DNA of 39,135 nt from Methylococcaceae bacterium (GTDB lineage Bacteria > Pseudomonadota > Gammaproteobacteria > Methylococcales > Methylomonadaceae). The position numbers and the translations under genes were made by a program. Positions 25,934 through 35,016 of this stretch are shown piece after piece. The stretch is from contig JABFSH010000079.1 in NCBI GenBank assembly GCA_013140705.1, forward strand, positions 1 through 39,135, written 5' to 3'. Position 1 is the stretch's first letter. Each line of letters begins with the position of its first letter. The notes beneath the pieces were generated by a model that made no database searches, was not told the DNA's origin, and saw nothing but the letters and a program-made list of their open reading frames with translations.

Positions 25934-27067
25934 GTGGATTTTAAGGCACTGCTTGCACTGATGGTGCAAAAAAAAGCGTCCGACCTGTTCGTAACAGCCG
26001 GACGCCCACCGACAATCAAGGTTGATGGCACATTGGTAGAACTTTCCAAAACTCCTCTGAACGCTGATCAAGCACTTAAAATTGTTCAGAGTCTGATGTC
26101 TCAACGGCAACGGGATGAATTTGAAAACACGAAGGAATGCCAATTTGCATTCGGAGAAGATGGTCTCGGACGATTCCGTGTGAGTGCATTCACTCAACGT
26201 GATGCAGCAGGTATGGTGTTGCGCCGGATTGAGACGTATATTCCGGATACGGAAACGTTGAATTTACCCGCAGTATTGAAAAACCTGATCATGGAAAAGC
26301 GCGGCCTGGTAATTTTTGTAGGTGGAACCGGCACAGGCAAATCAACCTCGTTAGCGTCGTTAATCAAGCATCGAAATGAAAATAGTAGCGGCCACATCAT
26401 CACCATTGAAGACCCTATAGAATTTCAACACCAACACTTGGGCTGTATTGTTACCCAGCGAGAAGTGGGAATTGATACGGAATCTTATGAAGTTGCGTTA
26501 AAAAACACCCTACGACAAGCACCTGACGTGATTTTAATTGGTGAAATCAGAACCCGAGAGACCATGCAGAATGCCATTACGTTTGCCGAAACAGGCCATT
26601 TGTGCCTATCAACACTGCATGCTAACAACGCCAATCAGGCCATCGATCGAATTTTGCATTTTTTCCCCGATGAAATGCACGATCAGTTATTAATGGATTT
26701 ATCATTGAATTTACGCGGCATTGTTGCTCAGCAGCTAATTAAAAGAGCCGATGGCAAAGGTCGTTATCCAGCCGTGGAAATCCTGGTGAATACGCCGTTG
26801 GCTAAGGACTACATCCGCAAAGGTGAAATTGACAAACTAAAGGAGTTGATGAAAAACTCCCGCGAACAGGGCATGCAGACTTTTGATCAAGCACTCTATG
26901 ACTTGTATGCCGCCAATAAAATTAGCTATGAAGATGCATTAAATGCTGCCGACTCCAAAAATGAAGTGCGTTTAAAAATCAAACTAGCTGATGAAAATAA
27001 AAATAATTTTGTCCGGGACGGCATGACGTTATCGGAATCTGATTCCGATCAAGGCTCTATTTATTAA
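25934..27067 (+). CDS. pilU: PilT-dependent retraction ATPase PilU
   Basis: The 377-residue paralogue of PilT works with it to strengthen pilus retraction. Walker A is GGTGTGKST (130-138, Lys136), the Walker B region is DVILIGEIRTRETM, and the His-box-like stretch is HLCLSTLHANNANQAIDRIL. The start is the GTG at 25934: AAGGAGG (25922-25928), which overlaps the pilT stop codon, sits five bases before it. A longer frame from a TTG inside pilT would add 21 unrelated residues. The C-terminal tail after residue 340 is acidic and typical of PilU rather than PilT. Confidence 0.95.
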   Translation: MDFKALLALMVQKKASDLFVTAGRPPTIKVDGTLVELSKTPLNADQALKIVQSLMSQRQRDEFENTKECQFAFGEDGLGRFRVSAFTQRDAAGMVLRRIETYIPDTETLNLPAVLKNLIMEKRGLVIFVGGTGTGKSTSLASLIKHRNENSSGHIITIEDPIEFQHQHLGCIVTQREVGIDTESYEVALKNTLRQAPDVILIGEIRTRETMQNAITFAETGHLCLSTLHANNANQAIDRILHFFPDEMHDQLLMDLSLNLRGIVAQQLIKRADGKGRYPAVEILVNTPLAKDYIRKGEIDKLKELMKNSREQGMQTFDQALYDLYAANKISYEDALNAADSKNEVRLKIKLADENKNNFVRDGMTLSESDSDQGSIY

Positions 27068-27188
27068 TTTTTCGCACCACAAATAATCCAGACTACATTA
27101 TTCAATGCATTGATAATCTCCTGCCGCTCATGTCCAGCACAAATTTACCTTTATCTATTTTCTTTTTAATTTTCGACGACAGCCACCA

Positions 27189-28451
27189 ATGCAATATGTA
27201 AAGGTTGAGAGCCCCGCCTTTTTAATTATTGCGGCCTGTCTGATTGGTTCTCAGCATCAGGTAGTCTCAGCCTCTACTGAGGTAAGCTTTCCTGAGTTCT
27301 CATTCCACGGACTGACTGACTTTCGCTACCAGCACGCTGATGCGCAGCAGGGCTGGTTGGACGGTGGTCTTGGTACATTTCTCAGTGGCGGGGAGAACGA
27401 CCGTCTGCGTATCAACGAAGCTGCCATGGTTCTTCAAGGACGGCTATGGGATTGGTCTGGCACCGCCACGGTAAAATACGCCCATGGGCAAGAGAATCCG
27501 GTCGATCTGACGGAAGCATTTCTCCAATATCGCCCCGTGAGCACAATACCGTGGCGTCTCGGAGCACGAATCGGCATGTTCTTTCCGCCCATATCCCTGG
27601 AAAACACCGGAATCGCCTGGAGCAGTCCCTACACCTTGACGTCTTCAGCGATCAATTCCTGGGTCGGTGAGGAACTTAAAACTTTCGGAGGTGAAGCTCA
27701 CCTGACACACCAACTCGAAAACGGGGACCGGCTGGGTGTCTTTGCGGCAGGATTAGCCAACAATGATACAGCTGGCGCACTTTTAACCTGGCGTGGATGG
27801 AGTCTACACGACTACGAATCGACATTGCATGACAGCTACCCCCTTCCCGAAGGGATTGGTATTCAGAATGTCTTTCGAAGACAGGCTACCCTAACCAGAC
27901 CCTACGTGGAAGTGGACGGGCGTCCCGGCTATTACACCGGATTTTCCGCCGAACGACCGGATCTCTTCAAGTTTCGCGGTCTCTATTACGATAATCGAGG
28001 CAATCCAGACATTGTCGAAAAGGGGCAGTATGCTTGGCATACTTATTTCTGGAGTTTGGGTTTTAAAGCAGAATTGCCGTGGGATCTGACGGTGATCGGA
28101 CAGGGGATGACCGGACGAACAAGCATGGGCCGGCTTCGAGACGAGAAACGGCCATTTGATGTCGGATACTGGGCGTCTTCGATCCTGCTCAGCAAAGCCT
28201 TTGGCGTCCATCGGGTCAGTCTACGTTATGACCAATTCGGTACCGACGAGAATGATCGTTTGCCTCAGGACGACAACCGTGAGCATGGATATGGCTTTAC
28301 CGCTAACTATAACCTTACCATAGCAAAGCATCATCAATTTAACTTCGAGGTTAATCATATCAATAAAGACCGCTCGGCCCGTGCAAAGCTGGGGCAGGCA
28401 ACAAACCAAGAGGAAACATTGTGGCAAATCGCTTATCGTATATTTTTCTAA
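27189..28451 (+). CDS. Putative outer-membrane beta-barrel protein
   Basis: The 420-residue protein has a Sec signal peptide (hydrophobic residues 10-28, ending SAS). The mature part has alternating hydrophobic and polar residues, many aromatics and a final IAYRIFF, ending in phenylalanine as outer-membrane barrels do. I recognise no precise family; it resembles porin-like proteins encoded with a cupredoxin and a GGDEF/EAL gene in other proteobacteria. The next gene starts inside its last 31 bases, so the three genes form one operon. The coding sequence looks richer in G and C than pilU or cyaA, which hints at a different history. No ribosome-binding site of note precedes the ATG. Confidence 0.6.
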   Translation: MQYVKVESPAFLIIAACLIGSQHQVVSASTEVSFPEFSFHGLTDFRYQHADAQQGWLDGGLGTFLSGGENDRLRINEAAMVLQGRLWDWSGTATVKYAHGQENPVDLTEAFLQYRPVSTIPWRLGARIGMFFPPISLENTGIAWSSPYTLTSSAINSWVGEELKTFGGEAHLTHQLENGDRLGVFAAGLANNDTAGALLTWRGWSLHDYESTLHDSYPLPEGIGIQNVFRRQATLTRPYVEVDGRPGYYTGFSAERPDLFKFRGLYYDNRGNPDIVEKGQYAWHTYFWSLGFKAELPWDLTVIGQGMTGRTSMGRLRDEKRPFDVGYWASSILLSKAFGVHRVSLRYDQFGTDENDRLPQDDNREHGYGFTANYNLTIAKHHQFNFEVNHINKDRSARAKLGQATNQEETLWQIAYRIFF

Positions 28452-29104
28452 ATTCCAGGATCATCATCCTGGGCATAGTCATGGCAATGCCGGCTGCGGC
28501 TATCACGATGTCAGGCGAAGTGCGTGACAGCGATGAAGCCCCTGTTCCCGATGTGGTGGTAACGGCTATGCCGGTGACTGGCAGGACCACAACTTCAATG
28601 GGTGGCAAACCTGTCACCGTCAGGCTTGATCAACAGGGACGTGAATTTGTTCCGCATGTTTTGGCCGTGCGTATGGGCACGCCAGTAATTTTCCCAAATA
28701 GCGATGATATTCAGCATCACGTCTACTCTTTCTCGTCCACCAAGCGCTTTGAAATCAAACTTTACAAGAACATGCCGGATAAGCCGATTGTGTTTGATAA
28801 ACCCGGCGTGGTTGCGATAGGTTGTAATATCCATGACTGGATGCTGGGCTACATCTTTGTCACTGAAGCACCACACGTAACCAAAACCGATACCTCGGGA
28901 CAGTGGGCTCTGGAGGTACCGGAAGGAGAATATCGATTGTCGTTTTGGCATCCAGATGCCGACATTCCGGACACCTTACCGAGCGAGACCGTGCAGACTC
29001 CAATCAACGACTTGTTACATCACAGCATAAAACTCAAAACCCGGCGTCAAACCGGTAAGCCGCCTGGCTCTATCCAAACACAAGGTTACTCGGATGGATT
29101 TTAG
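28421..29104 (+). CDS. Periplasmic cupredoxin (methylamine-utilization-protein-like)
   Basis: The 227-residue protein starts at a GTG preceded by AGAGGA seven bases upstream, and has a signal peptide ending near AAA at residue 27. A carboxypeptidase-regulatory-like beta domain may start the mature part. It leads to a plastocyanin-like fold with candidate type 1 copper ligands His99 or His100 (IQHHVYSF), Cys135, His138 and Met141 in GCNIHDWM. Such proteins are often labelled methylamine utilization protein, but no mau genes are here. The gene overlaps both neighbours (31 bases upstream, 11 downstream). It is probably a copper or electron-carrying periplasmic component linked to the following membrane c-di-GMP protein. 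Confidence 0.78.
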   Translation: MANRLSYIFLNSRIIILGIVMAMPAAAITMSGEVRDSDEAPVPDVVVTAMPVTGRTTTSMGGKPVTVRLDQQGREFVPHVLAVRMGTPVIFPNSDDIQHHVYSFSSTKRFEIKLYKNMPDKPIVFDKPGVVAIGCNIHDWMLGYIFVTEAPHVTKTDTSGQWALEVPEGEYRLSFWHPDADIPDTLPSETVQTPINDLLHHSIKLKTRRQTGKPPGSIQTQGYSDGF

Positions 29105-31430
29105 TTTCCAGACCAGGATTGTCTCATTCGTTTTGCTGTTGTTTGCCGGTGTGCAAGCCATTACGCTGGTAACCGTCTACCAGACTACCAGGAGCAATGT
29201 TATTAAACAAGTCGGTCAGAATCTGAGCTATGCCCAGCGTATCTTCGATCGATTACTAAACGAGCGAGGTGAACGGATAGCCTCCGAAACCACCATCCTG
29301 TCAGCGGACTTCGGCTTTCGTTCCACAATAAGTAGTGGTGATCCGGTCACAATCCGGTCTGCACTAGAGAACCTAATTCTCAGAACCCATGCTCAACGCG
29401 CTTTTTTCGTGGACATGGACGGCAAGGTTGCCGCTGACACAGACCAGAAATATGATACGGCTAGTTTTCCATTCTCAAAAGCGATAAACCTGGCACCACA
29501 CAAAAGCTCTTCAGTGTATTTTGTGTTAATTGACAGCAAGCCGCACGTGTTAGCAACTGTGCCGGTACTGGCTCCTTTGCCCATCGGCTGGATCTCGATA
29601 GCAACACGGGTTGATAACCGCTTTCTGGAAAACATCAAAAAGCTTTTTCAGGTATCTTTGGAAATCACGATTGCAGCAGAGACGCCGCAAGGTCTTCATC
29701 GACTCGCCAGCACACTGGCAGAAACATTACAAAAAGATATCGACAGCTTGTCCATAGACCATTTTCAGGAGGCCAATGATAGCCCAACTATTCTGGAATT
29801 CGCAGGACGACGCTGGGTTACTTTTTCATCGCCTTTGCTGTCCGCTCGGGAAGACCAACAATTATCAGTAGTGTTGCAGTACGAACTGGAGGGTTCTCTT
29901 AAGCCCTACAAGCAACTCTGGTATTCCACTGCAGGCTTGTTTGGATTTGGCCTGTTCGGCATTTTGTTTGGTGGCGTTGCCATTGCCCGTCAAATCAGTC
30001 GACCTGTTAGACAATTAGCACGTGCTGCCCAACGAGTTGGGCGCGGTGATTTCGGAAAGCCGGTTAACATGAGTCGGCGAGACGAATTGGGACGATTAGC
30101 GCAAGCATTTAACCTCATGATGCAAGGAATCGCCGATAGAGAGGCTCGAATTGCCCACCAGCTTCGCCACGACCCAATCACCGATCTACCCAACCGATTA
30201 TTTTTCGAGGAGAATTTAATAGCCCGTTTCAAACAAGACTGTGGCTATTTGGTAGCACTGATTGGCCTGGACCGTTACGCGGAAATCAACAGCACCCTGG
30301 GACATGGATTGGGAGACAAACTTATTCGTGCCATTGGTATGGTCTTAAAAAATAACATGCCTGTCGATGCAGAACTGGCACACATGGCGGGCGATGAATT
30401 CGCGTTGATGGTTCCAAGCCCTGGCAATGAAAACTCTCTCCGCCATATTGCTGAGCTGATCCTTCACGTCTTCGAAGAGTCAATCACATTAGGACCCACA
30501 ACCATTGATGTCAGCGTTCATATCGGCATAGTTCACTATCCTAAGGACGGGCAAGACGCTCAAACATTGTTGCGGAAAGCCGATGCGGCGCTCTTTGTTG
30601 CTCGTCGAAGCGGCCATGGTTATCATATTTATAAGGAAGAAACCGATCCATGCCAACCTGAAGCACTATCCCTGATGCGAGAATTGCGCTTAGGTTTGGA
30701 TACCGGGCATTTCAAGCTTTATGTTCAGCCACTACTCGATTTGCGGCTTATGCAGGTAACTCACGTCGAATGCCTGATACGCTGGTTTCATCCGGAACGA
30801 GGCTTTATGCCGCCAGACCATTTCATTCCACTGGCAGAACAAACTGGGCACATTAGCCGTGTCACCGCCTGGGTATTAAATGAAGCCTTCCGTTTGCGTA
30901 ATGAATGGCAAGAGGCAGGACTTGAAACCAGGCTTGCGGTTAATCTCTCGGCAAAAGACTTGCTCCACGGTAATTTGCCGAAATTACTTGACGATCTTCT
31001 TGCAAAATTTCCCGTGAAAGCCAACGACTTCATGCTCGAAATCACCGAAAGTTCGGTCATGCAGGACGCTGAACAGGCACTCAAGGTGATCAAACATCTT
31101 CGCGCGCAAGGCTTCCAGATTGCCGCTGATGATTTTGGAACGGGATATTCATCCATGGCTTATCTTAAAAAGCTACAGTTGAACGAACTGAAGATTGACA
31201 AGTCCTTCATCCTCAATCTGGCGAATAACCCGGAAGATTCCGTTATTGTCCGTTCGATCATTGATCTGGGTCACAATCTGGGATTGAAAGTGGTTGCCGA
31301 AGGCATTGAAAATCAGGAAAGTCTTGCTCTGTTGGAACTTATGGGTTGCGATCTGGCACAAGGGTACTGGATCAGCCGACCGATGCCTTCCATAGAGTTT
31401 TATGGTTGGCTAAAGCAATCCTCCCGGTAA
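29094..31430 (+). CDS. Membrane HAMP-GGDEF-EAL protein, probable c-di-GMP phosphodiesterase
   Basis: The 778-residue inner-membrane protein has a first membrane helix (residues 9-29), a periplasmic sensor of about 245 residues (Cache-like), a second helix (277-297), HAMP (298-350), GGDEF (about 358-515) and EAL (about 525-775). The GGDEF motif reads AGDEF (432-436). The EAL motif reads ECL (559-561), with the other catalytic residues kept: EITES (Glu649), ADDFGTGYSS (Asp679, Asp680), Lys700 and AEGIE (Glu736). Breakdown of c-di-GMP is thus likely; cyclase activity is uncertain. Its ATG lies 11 bases inside the cupredoxin gene, so the cupredoxin or barrel protein may feed a signal to its periplasmic domain. 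Confidence 0.88.
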   Translation: MDFSFQTRIVSFVLLLFAGVQAITLVTVYQTTRSNVIKQVGQNLSYAQRIFDRLLNERGERIASETTILSADFGFRSTISSGDPVTIRSALENLILRTHAQRAFFVDMDGKVAADTDQKYDTASFPFSKAINLAPHKSSSVYFVLIDSKPHVLATVPVLAPLPIGWISIATRVDNRFLENIKKLFQVSLEITIAAETPQGLHRLASTLAETLQKDIDSLSIDHFQEANDSPTILEFAGRRWVTFSSPLLSAREDQQLSVVLQYELEGSLKPYKQLWYSTAGLFGFGLFGILFGGVAIARQISRPVRQLARAAQRVGRGDFGKPVNMSRRDELGRLAQAFNLMMQGIADREARIAHQLRHDPITDLPNRLFFEENLIARFKQDCGYLVALIGLDRYAEINSTLGHGLGDKLIRAIGMVLKNNMPVDAELAHMAGDEFALMVPSPGNENSLRHIAELILHVFEESITLGPTTIDVSVHIGIVHYPKDGQDAQTLLRKADAALFVARRSGHGYHIYKEETDPCQPEALSLMRELRLGLDTGHFKLYVQPLLDLRLMQVTHVECLIRWFHPERGFMPPDHFIPLAEQTGHISRVTAWVLNEAFRLRNEWQEAGLETRLAVNLSAKDLLHGNLPKLLDDLLAKFPVKANDFMLEITESSVMQDAEQALKVIKHLRAQGFQIAADDFGTGYSSMAYLKKLQLNELKIDKSFILNLANNPEDSVIVRSIIDLGHNLGLKVVAEGIENQESLALLELMGCDLAQGYWISRPMPSIEFYGWLKQSSR

Positions 31431-31520
31431 TCCAGATCTATTCCAATCTTGTTCACAATTTAGAGCTGAAGCAGGAAAACAGATAGGTTGACCGTGAGGA
31501 AAATAATAGTCAATTTGCTG

Positions 31521-34337
31521 TTACCCGTTCAGCTTGGCTTCTATTTTTTGCTTATAGTTCAAATAATGTATGGTTTGCAACTGTTCCAAATTATCGACAT
31601 GGAATGCAGAAAGTGGTAAATCGATATCAGATATATAAACCGGATAATCCTGTTTCGTCTGTCTACGTTCAAGAATATGTTGAAAAACCACGATAAACAA
31701 TTGGTTGCCGTGGTCCAATGAAGAAAACTCGTCTTCATTACAGTAAATCGTGTAAGTGATTCCATCACTGGTACTCTCGCCGGAAATGCGGAGACTAAGC
31801 GGGTTCTGAGGTAAAACAGGTTTTACAGCGATCTCAATGCATGACAAGATACCTGCTGAATTTTTTTGGATTTCATAATATTCCGTGGTCAGGAGATTTG
31901 TGAATAAATGCCGATTCAGGATCGACTGCAAAAAAATGGAATATTGATAAAGTAAATGACACACATCGGATTTACTATGTTGTTGTGTAAATAGCGACCC
32001 TCTTTCATCGACAATGTACACAGTGACGAGGGAATTAATTTTTTGATAAAATACCTGAATAACTTTTGCTTTATTCATGCTGAAAATTAGCGGTAATGGC
32101 GTGCCTTCTAGCATAGCCTGATCCAGATATATTGGACTGAAAACCTCATTTGGACTTGCCAATTCTTTTAGAAGTTGTTCTTTTGTTGGCAGTAGTTGAA
32201 AGCCCAATATTTTATTGTTCATCTGAAAGACATAATAAGCACTTTCGCCCGCCAATAGGTAGCGCGGCATCCGATTCCGTTGAGCCTTGGAAAAATACTT
32301 TACCAAGGCTCTAAACAATAAATCTATACGCCCGACGATACTTTTTGCACGTACGGGGGTATGGCAGATTACGCAGAGGTCGTCTATACATAACGGTCTC
32401 CTGTTGTAATTGACAATATCTGTCAGGCACTGAAATACCCCATCTATTCCGTCGTATTGACTGGTAGTAATCTCACTCCAGCTGGAAATAGACACCTTAT
32501 TGATGGTTTGGATAAAGCATTGTCGATTTGTACCATAACTGAGCGCATCAGAACGTTCACTGATAACACAATTACCATCTTCTCTGATATCAACATTTTT
32601 TACCCCTACATTAATAAAAATGAGCGATTTAAGCTGCAAATTAACGGCTTGGTAAGTCTCTAATGAATTATCAATATCAAATTGGGTAGTGAAAAACCAA
32701 TTCAGGTGATTGAGTATTAGTTGCAGTTCGTCACTACCGGGATTTAATGAGCAGGAACTAAAATGAATTTTAAGATGTTTTTGATAGAGTCCATTTATTA
32801 CAATCCAACACAGAATTTCTATCAATGTTCTTGACTTATGGAGCGGTTCAAAATCGTCTTGATTAGCCGCCTTTACTTTTTTTACAAATAATAACCACCC
32901 CTGAGCCCCATTCATGAAAGTGGTTTCGACAATCGAAAGCTCACTTTCTTTGGCATGGACTTCCTGGCGGGTAGTGATAATTTCAATCTTGCCTGGTTTT
33001 TTTTCTAAAAACGAATATAACTTCCTGCCGATAAGCTTCTGATCGTTGCTACCCTGATAATTCCGTTTATCAACGTAATTGTTGGCAAAACTTAGGATCA
33101 TTCTGAAACAGTGACTGAGTTGATGCAATATGATGCCGTGTTCTTCAGTTGCTTTTTTTATGTTCCAAAAACGTTGTTTTTTGAGATCTGCCAGCGTAGA
33201 CGATGGCCAATTCCAGCGCTCGGCAATTAACTGTAAATAGTCTTCCCGCAATGCTCTGCTTTGACTATCCATACTATTGGCAGACGAACCGATTATTTTT
33301 AAATAAAAGCACTCTCTGGCCAATGTCAGACGTCCTGAGCTTGATGTTGATTGCAGGTAAGCGTCTACCTTTTGGTAAATCAATAGATAGGAATCAAGAT
33401 CCGTAATCGCAAAAGTTCCTTGATAAATGGCTAGTTTAATTTCCTCACATAGCCATTGGGGTTTGGGATATTCGCTTGCATAACATTCCATTAGCAACAG
33501 TTTTAATAAAGATTTGTGCGGAGAGTTAAGTGATTTATAAATATGCCAAAGTGTGGCGCTGATAAACTCCTCCGGAGGCACGGATTCCAGTCCACCAAAA
33601 TCAATGAGTTCCTGTTCAGAAACAAAGCGATTGTCCTTTAAATGACGGATATAGTTTGTGTAGTTATTCTCTTCATGCGGTGGAACTAACCACCAAGCCG
33701 GGCTTTTTCCTGCTATATAAACAGCTGTGCGGTAAAACTCTTCTAAAAGAAGATAATGCTGGGTTTTACCACTACTATCCTTTGACATCGGCGTATCCTT
33801 ACCAAGGAGAAATTGTCGACAGTCCATTAGAAAAAAATGAACTTCCAAATCCAATGATGCGGCCCAGCGTTCAATTGCCGTAGCCTTTTTTTGGAGCTCA
33901 TCAATTTTACAGGTCGATAAATCAGACTCATGACATAACCAGATATCCATATCGCTCGTCTTTGAAAAGGCTATGCTGCCAACACTTCCCATCAAAAACA
34001 GACTTTCGATGGCTCCATTTCGAGTAACAGGTCTGTTGTAAATGATATTTTTTGAAATCTTTTTGGCTGCTTTTAAAGTCTTATTGCTAGGATAGTATTC
34101 GGGTATGCCGGACGGTGTATCCAAAGAGATAAAACCTGGCAGCAAAGGGATATTCAAGTGAAAAATAAGTGGTAATAAGTCGAGGAATTGTCGTTGTCGG
34201 GGTTGTAAAAACTCCTGGATACGCTGTATCCGAATTAGGTGCAGGCTTTTGAAACGCTGTTTGATCGTTTGAAGATCTTTTTTGCTAATATCTTCGCCTG
34301 GAGAACCTAGATTTATGGGAGGATATTCTTTTTTCAC
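31521..34337 (-). CDS. cyaA: Class I adenylate cyclase CyaA
   Basis: The 938-residue cytoplasmic enzyme makes cAMP from ATP for CRP-type control. The N-terminal catalytic domain carries the nucleotidyltransferase signature GS (117-118) with DMD (Asp129, Asp131) in TSDMDIWLC. Family segments such as AWWLVPP (residues 215-221) and DFGGLESVPPEEF also appear. The C-terminal half is the regulatory region of class I cyclases. It is longer than E. coli CyaA (848 residues). The start is a GTG at 34337 without a visible Shine-Dalgarno box; no better start is evident. It is a single gene, divergent from an L,D-transpeptidase-like gene. Confidence 0.93.
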   Translation of the reverse strand: MKKEYPPINLGSPGEDISKKDLQTIKQRFKSLHLIRIQRIQEFLQPRQRQFLDLLPLIFHLNIPLLPGFISLDTPSGIPEYYPSNKTLKAAKKISKNIIYNRPVTRNGAIESLFLMGSVGSIAFSKTSDMDIWLCHESDLSTCKIDELQKKATAIERWAASLDLEVHFFLMDCRQFLLGKDTPMSKDSSGKTQHYLLLEEFYRTAVYIAGKSPAWWLVPPHEENNYTNYIRHLKDNRFVSEQELIDFGGLESVPPEEFISATLWHIYKSLNSPHKSLLKLLLMECYASEYPKPQWLCEEIKLAIYQGTFAITDLDSYLLIYQKVDAYLQSTSSSGRLTLARECFYLKIIGSSANSMDSQSRALREDYLQLIAERWNWPSSTLADLKKQRFWNIKKATEEHGIILHQLSHCFRMILSFANNYVDKRNYQGSNDQKLIGRKLYSFLEKKPGKIEIITTRQEVHAKESELSIVETTFMNGAQGWLLFVKKVKAANQDDFEPLHKSRTLIEILCWIVINGLYQKHLKIHFSSCSLNPGSDELQLILNHLNWFFTTQFDIDNSLETYQAVNLQLKSLIFINVGVKNVDIREDGNCVISERSDALSYGTNRQCFIQTINKVSISSWSEITTSQYDGIDGVFQCLTDIVNYNRRPLCIDDLCVICHTPVRAKSIVGRIDLLFRALVKYFSKAQRNRMPRYLLAGESAYYVFQMNNKILGFQLLPTKEQLLKELASPNEVFSPIYLDQAMLEGTPLPLIFSMNKAKVIQVFYQKINSLVTVYIVDERGSLFTQQHSKSDVCHLLYQYSIFLQSILNRHLFTNLLTTEYYEIQKNSAGILSCIEIAVKPVLPQNPLSLRISGESTSDGITYTIYCNEDEFSSLDHGNQLFIVVFQHILERRQTKQDYPVYISDIDLPLSAFHVDNLEQLQTIHYLNYKQKIEAKLNG

Positions 34338-34523
34338 AGTTTGAATTAAGTATAATGACTGTTCAATAGCTACGTTTTAGAATTCAATCCAAGACAATTT
34401 ACTGCATCATCAAAGTTATGATCCTTTACCAGTATAGAGCAGTAGTTATCAGTTTTTTGATGAACAATGTGCTCGTCTGCTCAAAAGCTGGCACGGCTCA
34501 CAAATAGAGAAAATACATATTCC

Positions 34524-35012
34524 ATGAACATTGATTCCTATGTTGATATTTCGATCACTACACAACAACTGACCCTGGTCCTTGATCGATGTATCGAGCA
34601 GACTTACTCAGTTTCCACTGCCAAAAATGGTGTGGGTGAACAAAGAGGAAGCGAATGTACACCAACTGGCTGGCATGCCATCAGGGCAAAGATTGGCGCT
34701 GATCAATCACTGAATTCAGTGTTTGTAGGTCGACGAGCTACAGGAGAAATTTATTGCGCTGACATGGAGACAAAATACCCGCATCGGGACTGGATATTAA
34801 CCAGAATTCTCTGGTTAGGAGGATTGGAACCCGGCAAAAACCGATTCGGTCATGTGGATACGGCCAGAAGATACATCTACATTCATGGTAGTCCAGATCA
34901 TCTAATTACCGGCATACCTGAATCTCACGGCTGCATACGCATGAAGAATCAGGATGTCATCAACCTATTTGAGCACGTAGCAGCCGGCTTTAAAGTTTAT
35001 ATTCACAAATAG
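34524..35012 (+). CDS. L,D-transpeptidase (YkuD) family protein without signal peptide
   Basis: The 162-residue protein has the YkuD catalytic pattern: HGSPD with His121, then SHGCIRM with Cys137 (nucleophile), His135 and Arg139. L,D-transpeptidases make 3-3 cross-links in peptidoglycan or attach lipoproteins. No signal peptide or membrane segment is seen, which is known for a group of short ErfK/YkuD proteins of unclear location. I prefer the ATG at 34524, because short family members begin close to the first beta strand as here (VDISITTQQLTL). The ATG at 34467 would add 19 residues with no signal character. It converges with the MCP gene, with only four bases between stops. Confidence 0.82.
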   Translation: MNIDSYVDISITTQQLTLVLDRCIEQTYSVSTAKNGVGEQRGSECTPTGWHAIRAKIGADQSLNSVFVGRRATGEIYCADMETKYPHRDWILTRILWLGGLEPGKNRFGHVDTARRYIYIHGSPDHLITGIPESHGCIRMKNQDVINLFEHVAAGFKVYIHK

Positions 35013-35016
35013 GTTT

